This document shows, piece by piece, positions 1 through 7,032 of a stretch of 8,049 nucleotides of DNA; positions within the stretch are counted from its first letter, which is position 1, and each line of letters opens with the position of its first letter. Under the pieces are notes generated by a model. The model searched no databases. It saw only the letters and a program-made list of their open reading frames with translations, and was not told the DNA's origin. This DNA is from JAJAZB01 sp964244295 (GTDB taxonomy: Bacteria; Bacteroidota; Bacteroidia; Cytophagales; Spirosomataceae), in the NCBI GenBank assembly GCA_964244295.1, contig CAXTIG010000080.1, forward strand, positions 1 to 8,049. The letters are read 5' to 3'. The position numbers and the translations under genes are program-made.

Positions 1-36
1 CCCCTCCTTTATCAAGGAGGGGAATTTGTTTTTTTT
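1..36 (+). terminator. Intrinsic terminator of an upstream gene, just before lspA
   Basis: A perfect 9-bp stem (CCCCTCCTT at 1-9, AAGGAGGGG at 14-22) with a TATC loop is followed by a T-rich stretch ending in eight T (29-36). This is the classic Rho-independent form on the plus strand. It probably ends a gene lying left of the window. It sits only 10 bases before the lspA start, so lspA is either expressed by readthrough or from a promoter hidden upstream. An attenuator-like role is possible but not shown. Confidence 0.8.
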
Positions 37-45
37 AACCCCCCC

Positions 46-771
46 ATGCTAAAATCCCCCCTCAAGTACTTCCTCCTCACGCTGCTCGTGATTCTCATCG
101 ACCAGGGCGTGAAAATGCTGGTGCATTTCAACATGAGCGAAGGCTTCTCCGGCCAACTTCACGTGATCGGCGACTGGTTTAAAATCCACTACGTTACCAA
201 TCCGGGCATGGCCTTCGGGATGCAGTTGGGGTCGGAATACGGTAAGTTGCTGCTCACGGTGTTTAGGCTGGCGGCGATGGTGGGCATCGGCTACTACCTC
301 GTCCGGCTGGCCCGGCGCGGGGCGCACCCTGGTCTGCTCTGGAGCATCGGGGCGATTCTGGGCGGAGCCATCGGCAACGTGATCGATTCTATTTTTTACG
401 GGGAACTCTTCGGCCTCACCACCGAAAACGCCCCCACGCCTTGGTTTCACGGCAAGGTGATCGATATGTTTTTCTTTGATTTTTGGGAAGGAATCATCCC
501 GGAATGGGTGCCGCTCTGGGGCGGTTCGTACTACTCCACGCCGATTTTCAACGTGGCCGATGCCTCGATTTTCCTCGGCGTCTGCGTGATTCTGATTTTT
601 CAGGGCCGTTTTTTCGGGGAAAAACCCGTCGAACCCGCCCCCGACGCCACTCCAGATCCAATGGCTTCGGAATGGCCGGAAGAAACCCAGCCGACGGCTG
701 AACCAGAAGAGCCAGTGGAAGAAAATTCGAGCGAAGAGGCCCGGCCTGATGCGAATTCAACTTCGCGGTAA
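46..771 (+). CDS. lspA: Lipoprotein signal peptidase (signal peptidase II)
   Basis: LspA is the inner-membrane aspartyl protease that removes the signal peptide of prolipoproteins after diacylglyceryl modification of the lipobox cysteine. The 241-residue product shows the family motifs: D19 in the first membrane segment, TNPGMAFG at 51-58, GGAIGNVID at 106-114, and FNVADASI at 168-175. By family knowledge the catalytic pair should be D114 and D172. Four hydrophobic segments are visible near residues 8-26, 66-88, 95-115 and 167-187. The stretch between the third and fourth segments is long. After about residue 190 comes a roughly 50-residue acidic, Pro-rich, non-hydrophobic tail that the catalytic core does not need. 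The ATG follows a run of seven C with no Shine-Dalgarno, as expected in Bacteroidota. It converges with the next gene, with 43 bases between the stop codons. Identity is secure; the role of the tail is unknown. Confidence 0.96.
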   Translation: MLKSPLKYFLLTLLVILIDQGVKMLVHFNMSEGFSGQLHVIGDWFKIHYVTNPGMAFGMQLGSEYGKLLLTVFRLAAMVGIGYYLVRLARRGAHPGLLWSIGAILGGAIGNVIDSIFYGELFGLTTENAPTPWFHGKVIDMFFFDFWEGIIPEWVPLWGGSYYSTPIFNVADASIFLGVCVILIFQGRFFGEKPVEPAPDATPDPMASEWPEETQPTAEPEEPVEENSSEEARPDANSTSR

Positions 772-775
772 TTTC

Positions 776-799
776 AAAAATAGCCGGTTGAGGAAACCG
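776..799 (-). terminator. Weak intrinsic terminator of the GH13-like gene
   Basis: Read on the minus strand, just past the stop codon of the GH13-like gene, a 5-bp stem (CGGTT..AACCG, 785-799) with a TCCTC loop is followed by GCTA and then five T (780-776). The stem is short and the T-run is offset, so this is only a candidate. A second hairpin with no T-run (799-816, 7 bp including one G-T pair) overlaps the stop codon. Confidence 0.4.
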
Positions 800-814
800 A
801 GCGGACCGTTCTGC

Positions 815-2809
815 TCAGCATGACAGGCGGGAGTAAACTCTCCCCTCCCCCGCCCCAACTTCCCCGCCGCTTTTTCCCCGATGCGTCGAAAAAACCGCTT
901 CCCCCCGCACGGAATCCGGGAGCGGCTGTGCGTTTTCCAAATCAAGATTCGCCACGAAAGTGTAGGCTGCGTTTTCCCCCGGTGTCCAGGCGATCAATTC
1001 CGGCTGGCCGGTGGGATCGGGCGGGCGGATCCAGTGGGTATTTTGACCTTGAATTTGGGGTAAAATCTCGTCGGCGAATTCCCGTAGCCGCGTCAGGCGG
1101 GTGAACAGTTCGCCGTTGCGGCCCCAGCGGTAAGGGCCGTGGGTGGCGTTTTTTCCCTCGGCCAGTTGGAAAACGTAGAGTTTGGTGTAAAACTCGTTGG
1201 GCGCGGGCACTGGGTGCGGGTCGCGGGTTTCGAAGCCCAGACTCACGTAACTCGGCATATCGGTCAGGAAGAGCGCCAGGAACAGGCGGAGTTCGTTTCC
1301 GCGCAGGTAAAATTCATCGAAACGCGGGTCGTCTTTGTCGGCAGTCATCACCGTAAAATTGGGCGCGAATTGCCGGGTTTCGAGCAGCGTCCGGTACCGG
1401 GCCAACTCCGCCCCGAAGCCCGCCGTGCCGACGGTCTGGCTTTGTAAATCGCCCAGCGTCGAGTCGGCCAGCGAGGCTTCGAGGTGGTCGGGTTCGTCGC
1501 CGTAGGCCATCACGTCGGGCGGGGACAGGAAACTCTCGGCGAAGTAGCCAAACCAGGGTTTTTCGCGCTGCACCACCCGCTTGATGTAGCGGTGAATGTC
1601 GTAGAAATCGTCGGTTTCGACGGGCACGCCTTCGGGCCGCATCTGCACGTGCGACATATCGCCACGCATGAAATCGAAGCCGAACGTGCGGGCCACGTCG
1701 GCGAATTTCTCCGCCGCGTATTCCCAAACCGGCAGGCGCGGTTGCCCAAAATCCAGTTCCCAATTCAGGTTATCGTCCTTCGATTCGTACAGCCGGTAGC
1801 GCGTCAGCGGCCCAAACACCCGCGACATGGATTCGGGGCGGGTCAGCACGTAATCGCGCCAGATGCGGCCGTCGTCGTCCACGGTTTTGGCGGCCTCGTC
1901 GGGATCCACGGCCAGGCCCCGGTAGGGCGGGGCCATCGTGGCGGGCACGGGTTCGAGGCCCTCGTCGTACAGCGCCTGGATGAGCCGGTTGCGGCGGGCG
2001 TTGCGGCCCCAGAGGTCGCTTTTTTCCCCGAAAAGAATCCGGGTTCGCTCGGTTTCGGGCATCGTTTCTCCGAAAAAAATCATTGGGTCAAGCGGTACGC
2101 CGTCCCAGGCCACCGCCGGGCCCTGGTCGCGCACCCAATCGACGATGCGCCACTGCACAGCCTCGTACAGCCGGGCGGAGTGGTTGGTGATGGTAAGGTC
2201 GCGGCGCTGGAGCCACTCGAAATGGGCCGGGTTGGCCAGTACCACTTCGGCGTAGCGGTCGGTGTGGGGAATCACGTCCATGCCCACGCTCCGGCCCATC
2301 AGGTGGAGCAGGTTGACGGTTATTTTCAACTGCTTTTCCACCGTGTCGAGGTGGGGCAGGGCTTCAGCGAGTTCGTGACTAAAAAACTCCCGGTTGAGGT
2401 GCCAGCTCGCCATGCCGTACAAACTCGCCACCACGCCCGGCTCCCAGATGGGCAACAAGTGGATGGAATCCTGCGAAGCGGGCAGCGTGAGGACGTATTT
2501 GACGACGTTGAAGAAATTCCGAACCGTGCGCACGTTGACCCCCACCATGTTGGTGCGCCGCAGCCAGGTGCCGTCGGGTTGCGGCCCGACGGGACTGGGC
2601 ACGGTCACGACGGGCAAGAGTGCCTGTTGCACCGGCCCCGCCCCGAAGCGTTTCTCAAGCGCGTACCACACGCCCCGTGCGGGCAGTTGGAGCAGGTCTT
2701 CGGGCAATACCCCGGCCACGAAACCGGCCCGGCCGCTCACGTAGGCATCGAGCAAGGCGGGCGCGTGGTGTTGCCAGGAACGTTTTAAATCGGCGTAACC
2801 GTGGGGCAT
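815..2809 (-). CDS. GH13-like alpha-amylase-superfamily enzyme, cytoplasmic, specificity unknown
   Basis: The 664-residue protein has no signal peptide and reads as a GH13-type TIM-barrel glycosidase or transglycosylase. In order I see: an N-terminal helical region; a strand IHLLPIWEP near 116-124; region I-like VGMDVIPHTDR at 175-185; a long stretch of about 160 residues that would include domain B; DNLNWE at 346-351; region II-like FDFMRGDMSH at 378-387, with D384 the likely nucleophile; region III-like GYFAESF at 421-427, with E425 the likely acid/base; region IV-like TADKDDPR at 489-496, with D493 the likely third acid; then RLTRLREFADE near 571-581 and a beta-rich C-terminal domain. K492 stands where most members have His, and H387 is three residues after the nucleophile rather than four. 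The substrate cannot be read from this: alpha-glucan, sucrose or sugar-phosphate chemistry are all possible. No sugar gene is nearby. The ATG at 2809 lies 39 bases past a candidate promoter, so it appears to be its own unit. Confidence 0.75.
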   Translation of the reverse strand: MPHGYADLKRSWQHHAPALLDAYVSGRAGFVAGVLPEDLLQLPARGVWYALEKRFGAGPVQQALLPVVTVPSPVGPQPDGTWLRRTNMVGVNVRTVRNFFNVVKYVLTLPASQDSIHLLPIWEPGVVASLYGMASWHLNREFFSHELAEALPHLDTVEKQLKITVNLLHLMGRSVGMDVIPHTDRYAEVVLANPAHFEWLQRRDLTITNHSARLYEAVQWRIVDWVRDQGPAVAWDGVPLDPMIFFGETMPETERTRILFGEKSDLWGRNARRNRLIQALYDEGLEPVPATMAPPYRGLAVDPDEAAKTVDDDGRIWRDYVLTRPESMSRVFGPLTRYRLYESKDDNLNWELDFGQPRLPVWEYAAEKFADVARTFGFDFMRGDMSHVQMRPEGVPVETDDFYDIHRYIKRVVQREKPWFGYFAESFLSPPDVMAYGDEPDHLEASLADSTLGDLQSQTVGTAGFGAELARYRTLLETRQFAPNFTVMTADKDDPRFDEFYLRGNELRLFLALFLTDMPSYVSLGFETRDPHPVPAPNEFYTKLYVFQLAEGKNATHGPYRWGRNGELFTRLTRLREFADEILPQIQGQNTHWIRPPDPTGQPELIAWTPGENAAYTFVANLDLENAQPLPDSVRGEAVFSTHRGKSGGEVGAGEGRVYSRLSC

Positions 2810-2848
2810 TGGCAGGTTGGACGGGGAGAATTGGGAGTCCGGGGTTTA

Positions 2849-2856
2849 CAAACCTA
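2849..2856 (-). promoter_or_regulatory. Candidate Bacteroidota -7 promoter element for the GH13-like gene
   Basis: The minus strand reads TAGGTTTG, an exact match to TAnnTTTG, 39 bases upstream of the ATG at 2809. The expected upstream TTTG box is not evident; that zone is the T-rich tail of the preceding terminator. Placement directly between a terminator and a gene start supports it, but an 8-base match is weak evidence alone. Confidence 0.45.
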
Positions 2857-2859
2857 ACT

Positions 2860-2901
2860 AAAAAAGAAAAGGCAGCCTCGCCGGGGCGGACTGCCTTTTC
2901 T
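2860..2901 (-). terminator. Intrinsic terminator ending the uppS-bamA-ompH-ompH cluster
   Basis: On the minus strand, 18 bases after the stop of the last ompH, an 11-bp perfect stem (AGAAAAGGCAG 2865-2875 paired with CTGCCTTTTCT 2891-2901) closes a 15-base GC-rich loop and runs into a T-rich tract on the 3' side (TTTTCTTTTTT, 2870-2860). This is a textbook Rho-independent terminator and separates the envelope cluster from the GH13-like gene. Confidence 0.85.
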
Positions 2902-2919
2902 GAATCAGAATCGGATTTC

Positions 2920-3540
2920 TTAGTTTTTCTTCGGCGTCGTCGGCGCGGGCTTGGTAGTCGCGGCGGGGGAGCCGGTACCGGGTGCCGTTGCCGCCGTAGC
3001 GGGCTTGGGCGTCACGCCGAGTTTTTTGAACACCAGGTCGGTGAGGTTGTACTGCTCATCGACGTACAGCAGCACCGGCGACAGGCTGGGATTGCCCAGG
3101 TCGGAGCTAATTACGAAGGTGAAGCCGTTTTCTTTGGCCGTTTCCTGAATCGCTTTGTCAATTTTCTGAAGCACCGGGGCCAGTAATTGCTGCTGCTTCT
3201 GCTGCAATTCACCCTGGGCGTTCTGCTGAAACTCCTGGAGATTTTGGTTCAGGGTTTGAAGTTGCTTTTCCATGTCGGTTTTGATCACGTCCGACATCGT
3301 AGCCTGATTTTTCTGGTAATTGGCCACCTTGTCCTGCAACTCCTTCTGCTTTTGCTGAATCAGGTTTTGGTACTGAGCTTCTTTCGTTTTGATCTCCGTC
3401 TCGATTCCCTTCAGTTCGGGCATCTGGCCGAGGATGTACTCGACGTTGGTATAGCCGATTTTCTGTGCGGTCTGGGCGCTGGACTGCGTGCCGATCAGGG
3501 CCAGCAGGGCCACCGTCGCGATCCGAAATGCGTTCTTCAT
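2920..3540 (-). CDS. ompH: OmpH/Skp-family periplasmic chaperone, copy 2
   Basis: This 206-residue protein belongs to the OmpH/Skp family, trimeric periplasmic chaperones that hold unfolded outer-membrane proteins for the BAM complex. A signal peptide spans about 1-22, with cleavage expected after TQSSA. The family start IGYTNVEYIL follows at 28-37. A long Gln/Lys/Glu-rich amphipathic coiled-coil hairpin covers about 43-135, and the beta segment NGFTFVISS at 138-146 returns to the head domain. An additional tail (about 178-206) is rich in Ala, Pro and Thr and ends in PKKN. The ATG at 3540 is preceded by an A/C-rich leader with no Shine-Dalgarno. It is the last gene of the cluster, 159 bases downstream of a second ompH. 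The two copies share architecture but have clearly diverged, with this one much richer in Gln. Either could bear the skp name. Confidence 0.92.
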   Translation of the reverse strand: MKNAFRIATVALLALIGTQSSAQTAQKIGYTNVEYILGQMPELKGIETEIKTKEAQYQNLIQQKQKELQDKVANYQKNQATMSDVIKTDMEKQLQTLNQNLQEFQQNAQGELQQKQQQLLAPVLQKIDKAIQETAKENGFTFVISSDLGNPSLSPVLLYVDEQYNLTDLVFKKLGVTPKPATAATAPGTGSPAATTKPAPTTPKKN

Positions 3541-3568
3541 GGTTATGGTCTGGTTGGTGTTTGGTTTG

Positions 3569-3685
3569 TTGTCAGAATCAGAATTTTCAGAATTGGCGAA
3601 TTTTCAGAATTCAAAAAATGGATTCAAAAAATTCACGCCCTCAATTCTGAAAATTAACCGATTCTGAAAATTCTGCTTCTGACAA
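3569..3685. repeat. Long imperfect inverted repeat between the two ompH genes
   Basis: The arms at 3569-3611 and 3643-3685 are 43 bases each and complementary at 39 positions by hand count, with a 31-base loop. Each arm contains TTTTCAGAATT-type units twice, about 17 bases apart, and shorter TCAGAA pieces near the outer end. The loop itself holds a direct repeat TTCAAAAAA (3610-3618 and 3623-3631). The element starts 14 bases after the stop of the upstream ompH and fills most of the spacer. There is no T-run after the stem on either strand, so it is not a standard terminator. No gene fits inside. Confidence 0.9.
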
Positions 3686-3699
3686 GTTAAACCGTAAAC

Positions 3700-4287
3700 T
3701 CACTTCTGTTTTTTCCCGGTGGTTGCGGGGGGTGGATTGGGAGATGGTTGCGTACTGGTACTGTTTTTAGGATCAATGCCGAGTTCTTCGAGCACGTAGT
3801 CCGAATAATCGTGAACGGGGTTGGTGTAAATCATCGCCATCCCGTCGCTGGCTTTGTCGAACACGATTTGAAGTTGTTTTTGCCGGGCTACTTTGTCAAG
3901 GGCTTTGTACACCTCGTCGAGCACCGGTTTCATCAAATCCTTGCGTTTCTGTAAGTAAAGGCCCTCGAAGCCGAACACCTTGTTGGTAAACTCCCGGCTC
4001 TCACGTTCTTTTTCTTCGATGGCCCGGCGGCGTTGCTGCTTCATTTCGTCGGTGAGCAGCGGCTCCTCGGCTTTGTAAGCCCGTTCGAGGCGGTCGAGTT
4101 CGGTTTGGCGGTCGGCCACTTCCTTCGACCAACGGCTGGCGAAGCGTTCCATTTCGGTGTTGGCCTGCTGTGATTCGGGCATTTTACTAACGATGTACTC
4201 CGAATCGATGTAGCCAAACTTCTGCCCGAAAACGGCTTCTGCCTGCCAAACGAACGGCAAAAGTAGCAAAAATATCCTTTTTTTCAC
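3700..4287 (-). CDS. ompH: OmpH/Skp-family periplasmic chaperone, copy 1
   Basis: The 195-residue product is a second OmpH/Skp-family chaperone, expected to bind unfolded beta-barrel proteins in the periplasm next to BamA. It has a signal peptide MKKRIFLLLL..AEA with cleavage near residue 18 or 21, then the family opening KFGYIDSEYIVSKMP at 23-37. A charged Arg/Glu/Lys-rich coiled coil covers about 42-135, followed by the closing beta segment QLQIVFDK at 138-145. The tail (about 174-195) is rich in Ser, Thr, Pro and Asn and ends in GKKQK, echoing the tail of its neighbour. The start is GTG at 4287; no in-frame ATG places the signal peptide better. It lies directly downstream of bamA, with 99 bases between. 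In Bacteroidota, tandem ompH genes after bamA are common, so this pairing supports the assignment. Confidence 0.92.
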   Translation of the reverse strand: MKKRIFLLLLPFVWQAEAVFGQKFGYIDSEYIVSKMPESQQANTEMERFASRWSKEVADRQTELDRLERAYKAEEPLLTDEMKQQRRRAIEEKERESREFTNKVFGFEGLYLQKRKDLMKPVLDEVYKALDKVARQKQLQIVFDKASDGMAMIYTNPVHDYSDYVLEELGIDPKNSTSTQPSPNPPPATTGKKQK

Positions 4288-4306
4288 GCGTTAAAAGTTG
4301 TTAACC

Positions 4307-4389
4307 TAATGTGCGAATTTCCAATGTGCGAATGAAAAATGCTCCGGATGCACTCATTGGAAATTAGCACATTAGAAATTAGCACATTA
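4307..4389. repeat. Inverted repeat of 15-base units between bamA and ompH
   Basis: The left arm at 4307-4333 and the right arm at 4363-4389 pair at 24 of 27 positions by hand count. Both are made of a 15-base unit of the form AATGTGCKAATTTCY, about two copies on the left and nearly three on the right in the opposite orientation. Shifting the pairing by one unit gives a second good register (4307-4326 with 4355-4374, 19 of 20). The last three bases of the right arm are the complement of the bamA stop codon TAA, so the element overlaps the gene end. There is no T-run typical of a terminator. Confidence 0.88.
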
Positions 4390-7014
4390 ACGAATCTGCT
4401 GCCCAATCGTGAAGTGGAATTGGCCCTTGCCTGGTTCCTGGTTGCCATAGCCGTTGGGGCTGATGTTGCGGTCGAAGCCGAAGCCGTAGTCGATCCCGAT
4501 TAGGCCAAAGGCAGGCATGAAAATCCGGGCACCTACCCCCGCCGATCGTTTGATATTGAAGGGGTTGAATGCCTTGTAATTATCCCAGTTGTTGCCGCCC
4601 TCCATGAAACCCAACACGAAAATGGTCGCCGAGGGATTCAACGAAACCGGGTAGCGCAGTTCCATCACGTACTTGTTATACACCACCCCGCCGGGTTGGG
4701 CCGAACCAATTGAGCGGTCGGCGTAGCCCCGCAAACCAATCAGGTCCTGGGCGATGGAAAATGTGCCTTGCCCCGAAAGCCCGGAGCCACCGAGCACGAA
4801 ACGCTCGAAAGGCACGATGCCCAGGTTGCGGTTGTAGTTGCCCACGAAACCCATGTGGGCGCGGGTGGCCAGTACCAGTTTGCCCACCAGCGGGGTGTAC
4901 CAGGTGGCGTCAAACATCCACTTGTGGAACTCGAGCAGGGTGTATTGATCCGCCTTGCCGGCGGGCTTGTAATCCTTGCCCTTAAATAGCGAATACGGCG
5001 GGGTAAGCGTGCCCGTCAGCGAAAAACTTGACCCCGCCCGTGGGAATTGCGGGTTGTCGATGCTGTTGCGCGAGAAGGTCGTGATCAGCGAAAGGTTGTT
5101 GGCAATGCCCGTGGGATAATCGGCAATGAGCGGGTAGTTGAAAAAATCGTAGCGCTGGTACGACAAGGCCGTGCTAAGCACGAACGAGTCGTCGGGACGG
5201 CGCAGGCGTTTGCCCAGGCTCAACACGATTCCGGTGGTGTTGAAGTGGGAACTTTCGCCCGTCAGTTGACCGCCGTAGCCGCCATATCCACCATACCCGC
5301 CACCCAAACCGCCATAGCCGCTGCCGTAGGGGTTATATCCTGACGTATTCTCAGGGGTACGATACACTTGCCGGTTGATGCTGATGCTGAACGAGTTGGG
5401 TTTTTTGCCGCCCAGCCAGGGTTCGGTAAACGAGAGCGAGTAGTTTTGAAAATACCGCCCGTTGGCCTGGAAACGCACGGCCAGTTTCTGCCCGTCGCCC
5501 GCCGGGAGGGGCCTCCAGGCGCGGAGGTTGGGGATGTTGCGGGCCGAGAAGTTATTGAACACCACGCCCAGCGTACCCACGAAGCCCACGTAGCCGCCCC
5601 AACCGCCGGAGAGTTCGATCTGGTCGGAGGGCTTTTCTTCCACCGTGTACTCGATGTCGACCGTACCGTCCGAACGCGGCACGGGGTTGATGCCGATGGT
5701 TTCGGGGTTGAAATAGCCGAGCGTCGACAGTTCGCGCTGAGTCCGAATCACCGCCGATTTGCTGAATTTCTGCCCCGGCAGCGTGCGGATTTCGCGCATC
5801 ACCACGTGGTCACTGGTTTTGGTGTTACCGTTGAGAACGATTTTACTGATGGTGGCTTGTTTTCCTTCAAAAACCTTCATCACCACGTCGATGGAGTCGC
5901 CTTCGACCGAAGCCTCCTGCGGCTCCACGCTGAAGTAGAGGTAGCCGTCGTCCATGTAGAGCGAACTCACGTCGAACCCTGGGTTGCCATACAGTTTTTT
6001 CTGCATGTCTTCGGGGTTGTACACATCGCCTTTTTTAATGGCCAGCACGTCGTTGAGCACCGAATCGGGCCAGATGTAGTTGCCCTGCCAGGCGATGGTG
6101 CGGTAAAAATAGCGCTTGCCTTCTTCGAGAGTCAGGATGACATCGACCGTTTTTCCGTCGTGGTTCCGTACCGTGTCGGTGACAATGCGGGCGTCGCGGT
6201 AGCCTTCCTTGCTGTAGTAGGCGAGGAGTTTTTCTTTGTCTTCCTCAAACTTTTTGGGGATGAACTTCGAGGGCGTGAAAATCCGTCCGAAGCGCCGCTG
6301 CTTGGTGCCCTTGAGTTTTTTGCGGAGTTTGCGTTCGGATACTTCCTCCCTACCCCGAAACTCGATGCTGTTAATCTTCACCTTGCTACCCTTGTTGACG
6401 ATTACCTTCAGAGCAGCGTTGTTGCCCCGGCTGGTGTCGGCCACCTGAGTAATGCGCACGCTGGTGTTGAGGTAGCCTTTGTCGATAAAATGCCGTTTGA
6501 TGAGCGTCTGGGTATTTTTCATCAGCGATTCGGTGATGATTTTCCCTTTGATGAGTTTCACCTTGTCGTTTAGAGTCTCCCGTTCGCCCTTGCGGATGCC
6601 CTCGAAGTTGATCGAGTACAAGCGGGGGCGTTCTTTCAGGTAAATGTTGAGCCAGATTTTCTCGCCCTCCACCTTGGTGGCCGTCACCTGCACGTCGTCG
6701 AGAATGCCCTGGTCCATGAGGCGGCGCATGGCCCCGCGCACGGCTTCGCCGGGAATCTCGATTTTATCGCCCACGCGCAACCCGGAGATCGACACCAGCG
6801 AGTTGGCGTCGTAAAACTTCGTCCCGCTCGTGGTGATTTCAGCGATTTCGTAGGTTTTCGGGTCACTGTACTTAAATTCAGTGGATACTCCCGGAGCCGG
6901 TTGGGTACTCTCGCTGCCACTCACGCGGCTACCCAGCCCGGTGCGCAACTGGGCGGTGGCCCCGAAAGCGAGCAGGCAAAAGCCAAGAAGAGGGAGAAGG
7001 AAACGGTTTTTCAT
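4387..7014 (-). CDS. bamA: Outer-membrane protein assembly factor BamA (Omp85 family)
   Basis: BamA is the essential outer-membrane insertase that folds beta-barrel proteins. From the ATG at 7014 the protein has 875 residues. A signal peptide covers 1-21, with cleavage expected after FGATA. Five POTRA-type repeats then fit at roughly 55-128, 129-207, 210-299, 302-382 and 385-461. The C-terminal barrel starts near 465 and includes FTEPWLGG at 529-536 and LRGY at 761-764, matching the conserved (V/L)RG(F/Y) of loop 6. Odd points are a Gly/Tyr-rich segment at about 559-582, probably a surface loop, and a C-terminus of FTIGQQIR ending in Arg rather than an aromatic residue. The open frame continues upstream to 7275, but that part overlaps uppS, encodes no domain and would bury the signal peptide, so I chose 7014. 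The gene sits between uppS and the ompH pair. Confidence 0.96.
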   Translation of the reverse strand: MKNRFLLPLLGFCLLAFGATAQLRTGLGSRVSGSESTQPAPGVSTEFKYSDPKTYEIAEITTSGTKFYDANSLVSISGLRVGDKIEIPGEAVRGAMRRLMDQGILDDVQVTATKVEGEKIWLNIYLKERPRLYSINFEGIRKGERETLNDKVKLIKGKIITESLMKNTQTLIKRHFIDKGYLNTSVRITQVADTSRGNNAALKVIVNKGSKVKINSIEFRGREEVSERKLRKKLKGTKQRRFGRIFTPSKFIPKKFEEDKEKLLAYYSKEGYRDARIVTDTVRNHDGKTVDVILTLEEGKRYFYRTIAWQGNYIWPDSVLNDVLAIKKGDVYNPEDMQKKLYGNPGFDVSSLYMDDGYLYFSVEPQEASVEGDSIDVVMKVFEGKQATISKIVLNGNTKTSDHVVMREIRTLPGQKFSKSAVIRTQRELSTLGYFNPETIGINPVPRSDGTVDIEYTVEEKPSDQIELSGGWGGYVGFVGTLGVVFNNFSARNIPNLRAWRPLPAGDGQKLAVRFQANGRYFQNYSLSFTEPWLGGKKPNSFSISINRQVYRTPENTSGYNPYGSGYGGLGGGYGGYGGYGGQLTGESSHFNTTGIVLSLGKRLRRPDDSFVLSTALSYQRYDFFNYPLIADYPTGIANNLSLITTFSRNSIDNPQFPRAGSSFSLTGTLTPPYSLFKGKDYKPAGKADQYTLLEFHKWMFDATWYTPLVGKLVLATRAHMGFVGNYNRNLGIVPFERFVLGGSGLSGQGTFSIAQDLIGLRGYADRSIGSAQPGGVVYNKYVMELRYPVSLNPSATIFVLGFMEGGNNWDNYKAFNPFNIKRSAGVGARIFMPAFGLIGIDYGFGFDRNISPNGYGNQEPGKGQFHFTIGQQIR

Positions 7015-7032
7015 GAAAAAGGGGGTCTGAAG

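Noticed and set aside
14..20. AAGGAGG as a Shine-Dalgarno site for lspA
   Set aside because: It is 25 bases before the ATG, far beyond working distance, and is part of the terminator stem.
751..766. Hairpin GCGAA..TTCGC at the end of lspA as its terminator
   Set aside because: The stem lies inside the coding region, is only 5 bp and has no T-run behind it.
1484..2788. Long plus-strand open frame opposite the GH13-like gene
   Set aside because: It is antisense to a gene with recognisable motifs; the His/Val/Gly-rich translation looks like a mirror of GC-rich coding DNA with no family features.
4307..4389. A CRISPR-like array
   Set aside because: The units are 15 bases, adjacent without unique spacers, and inverted between arms; no cas gene is present.
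5368..6573. Long plus-strand open frame opposite bamA
   Set aside because: It lies wholly antisense to a confident gene and its translation has no recognisable domain.
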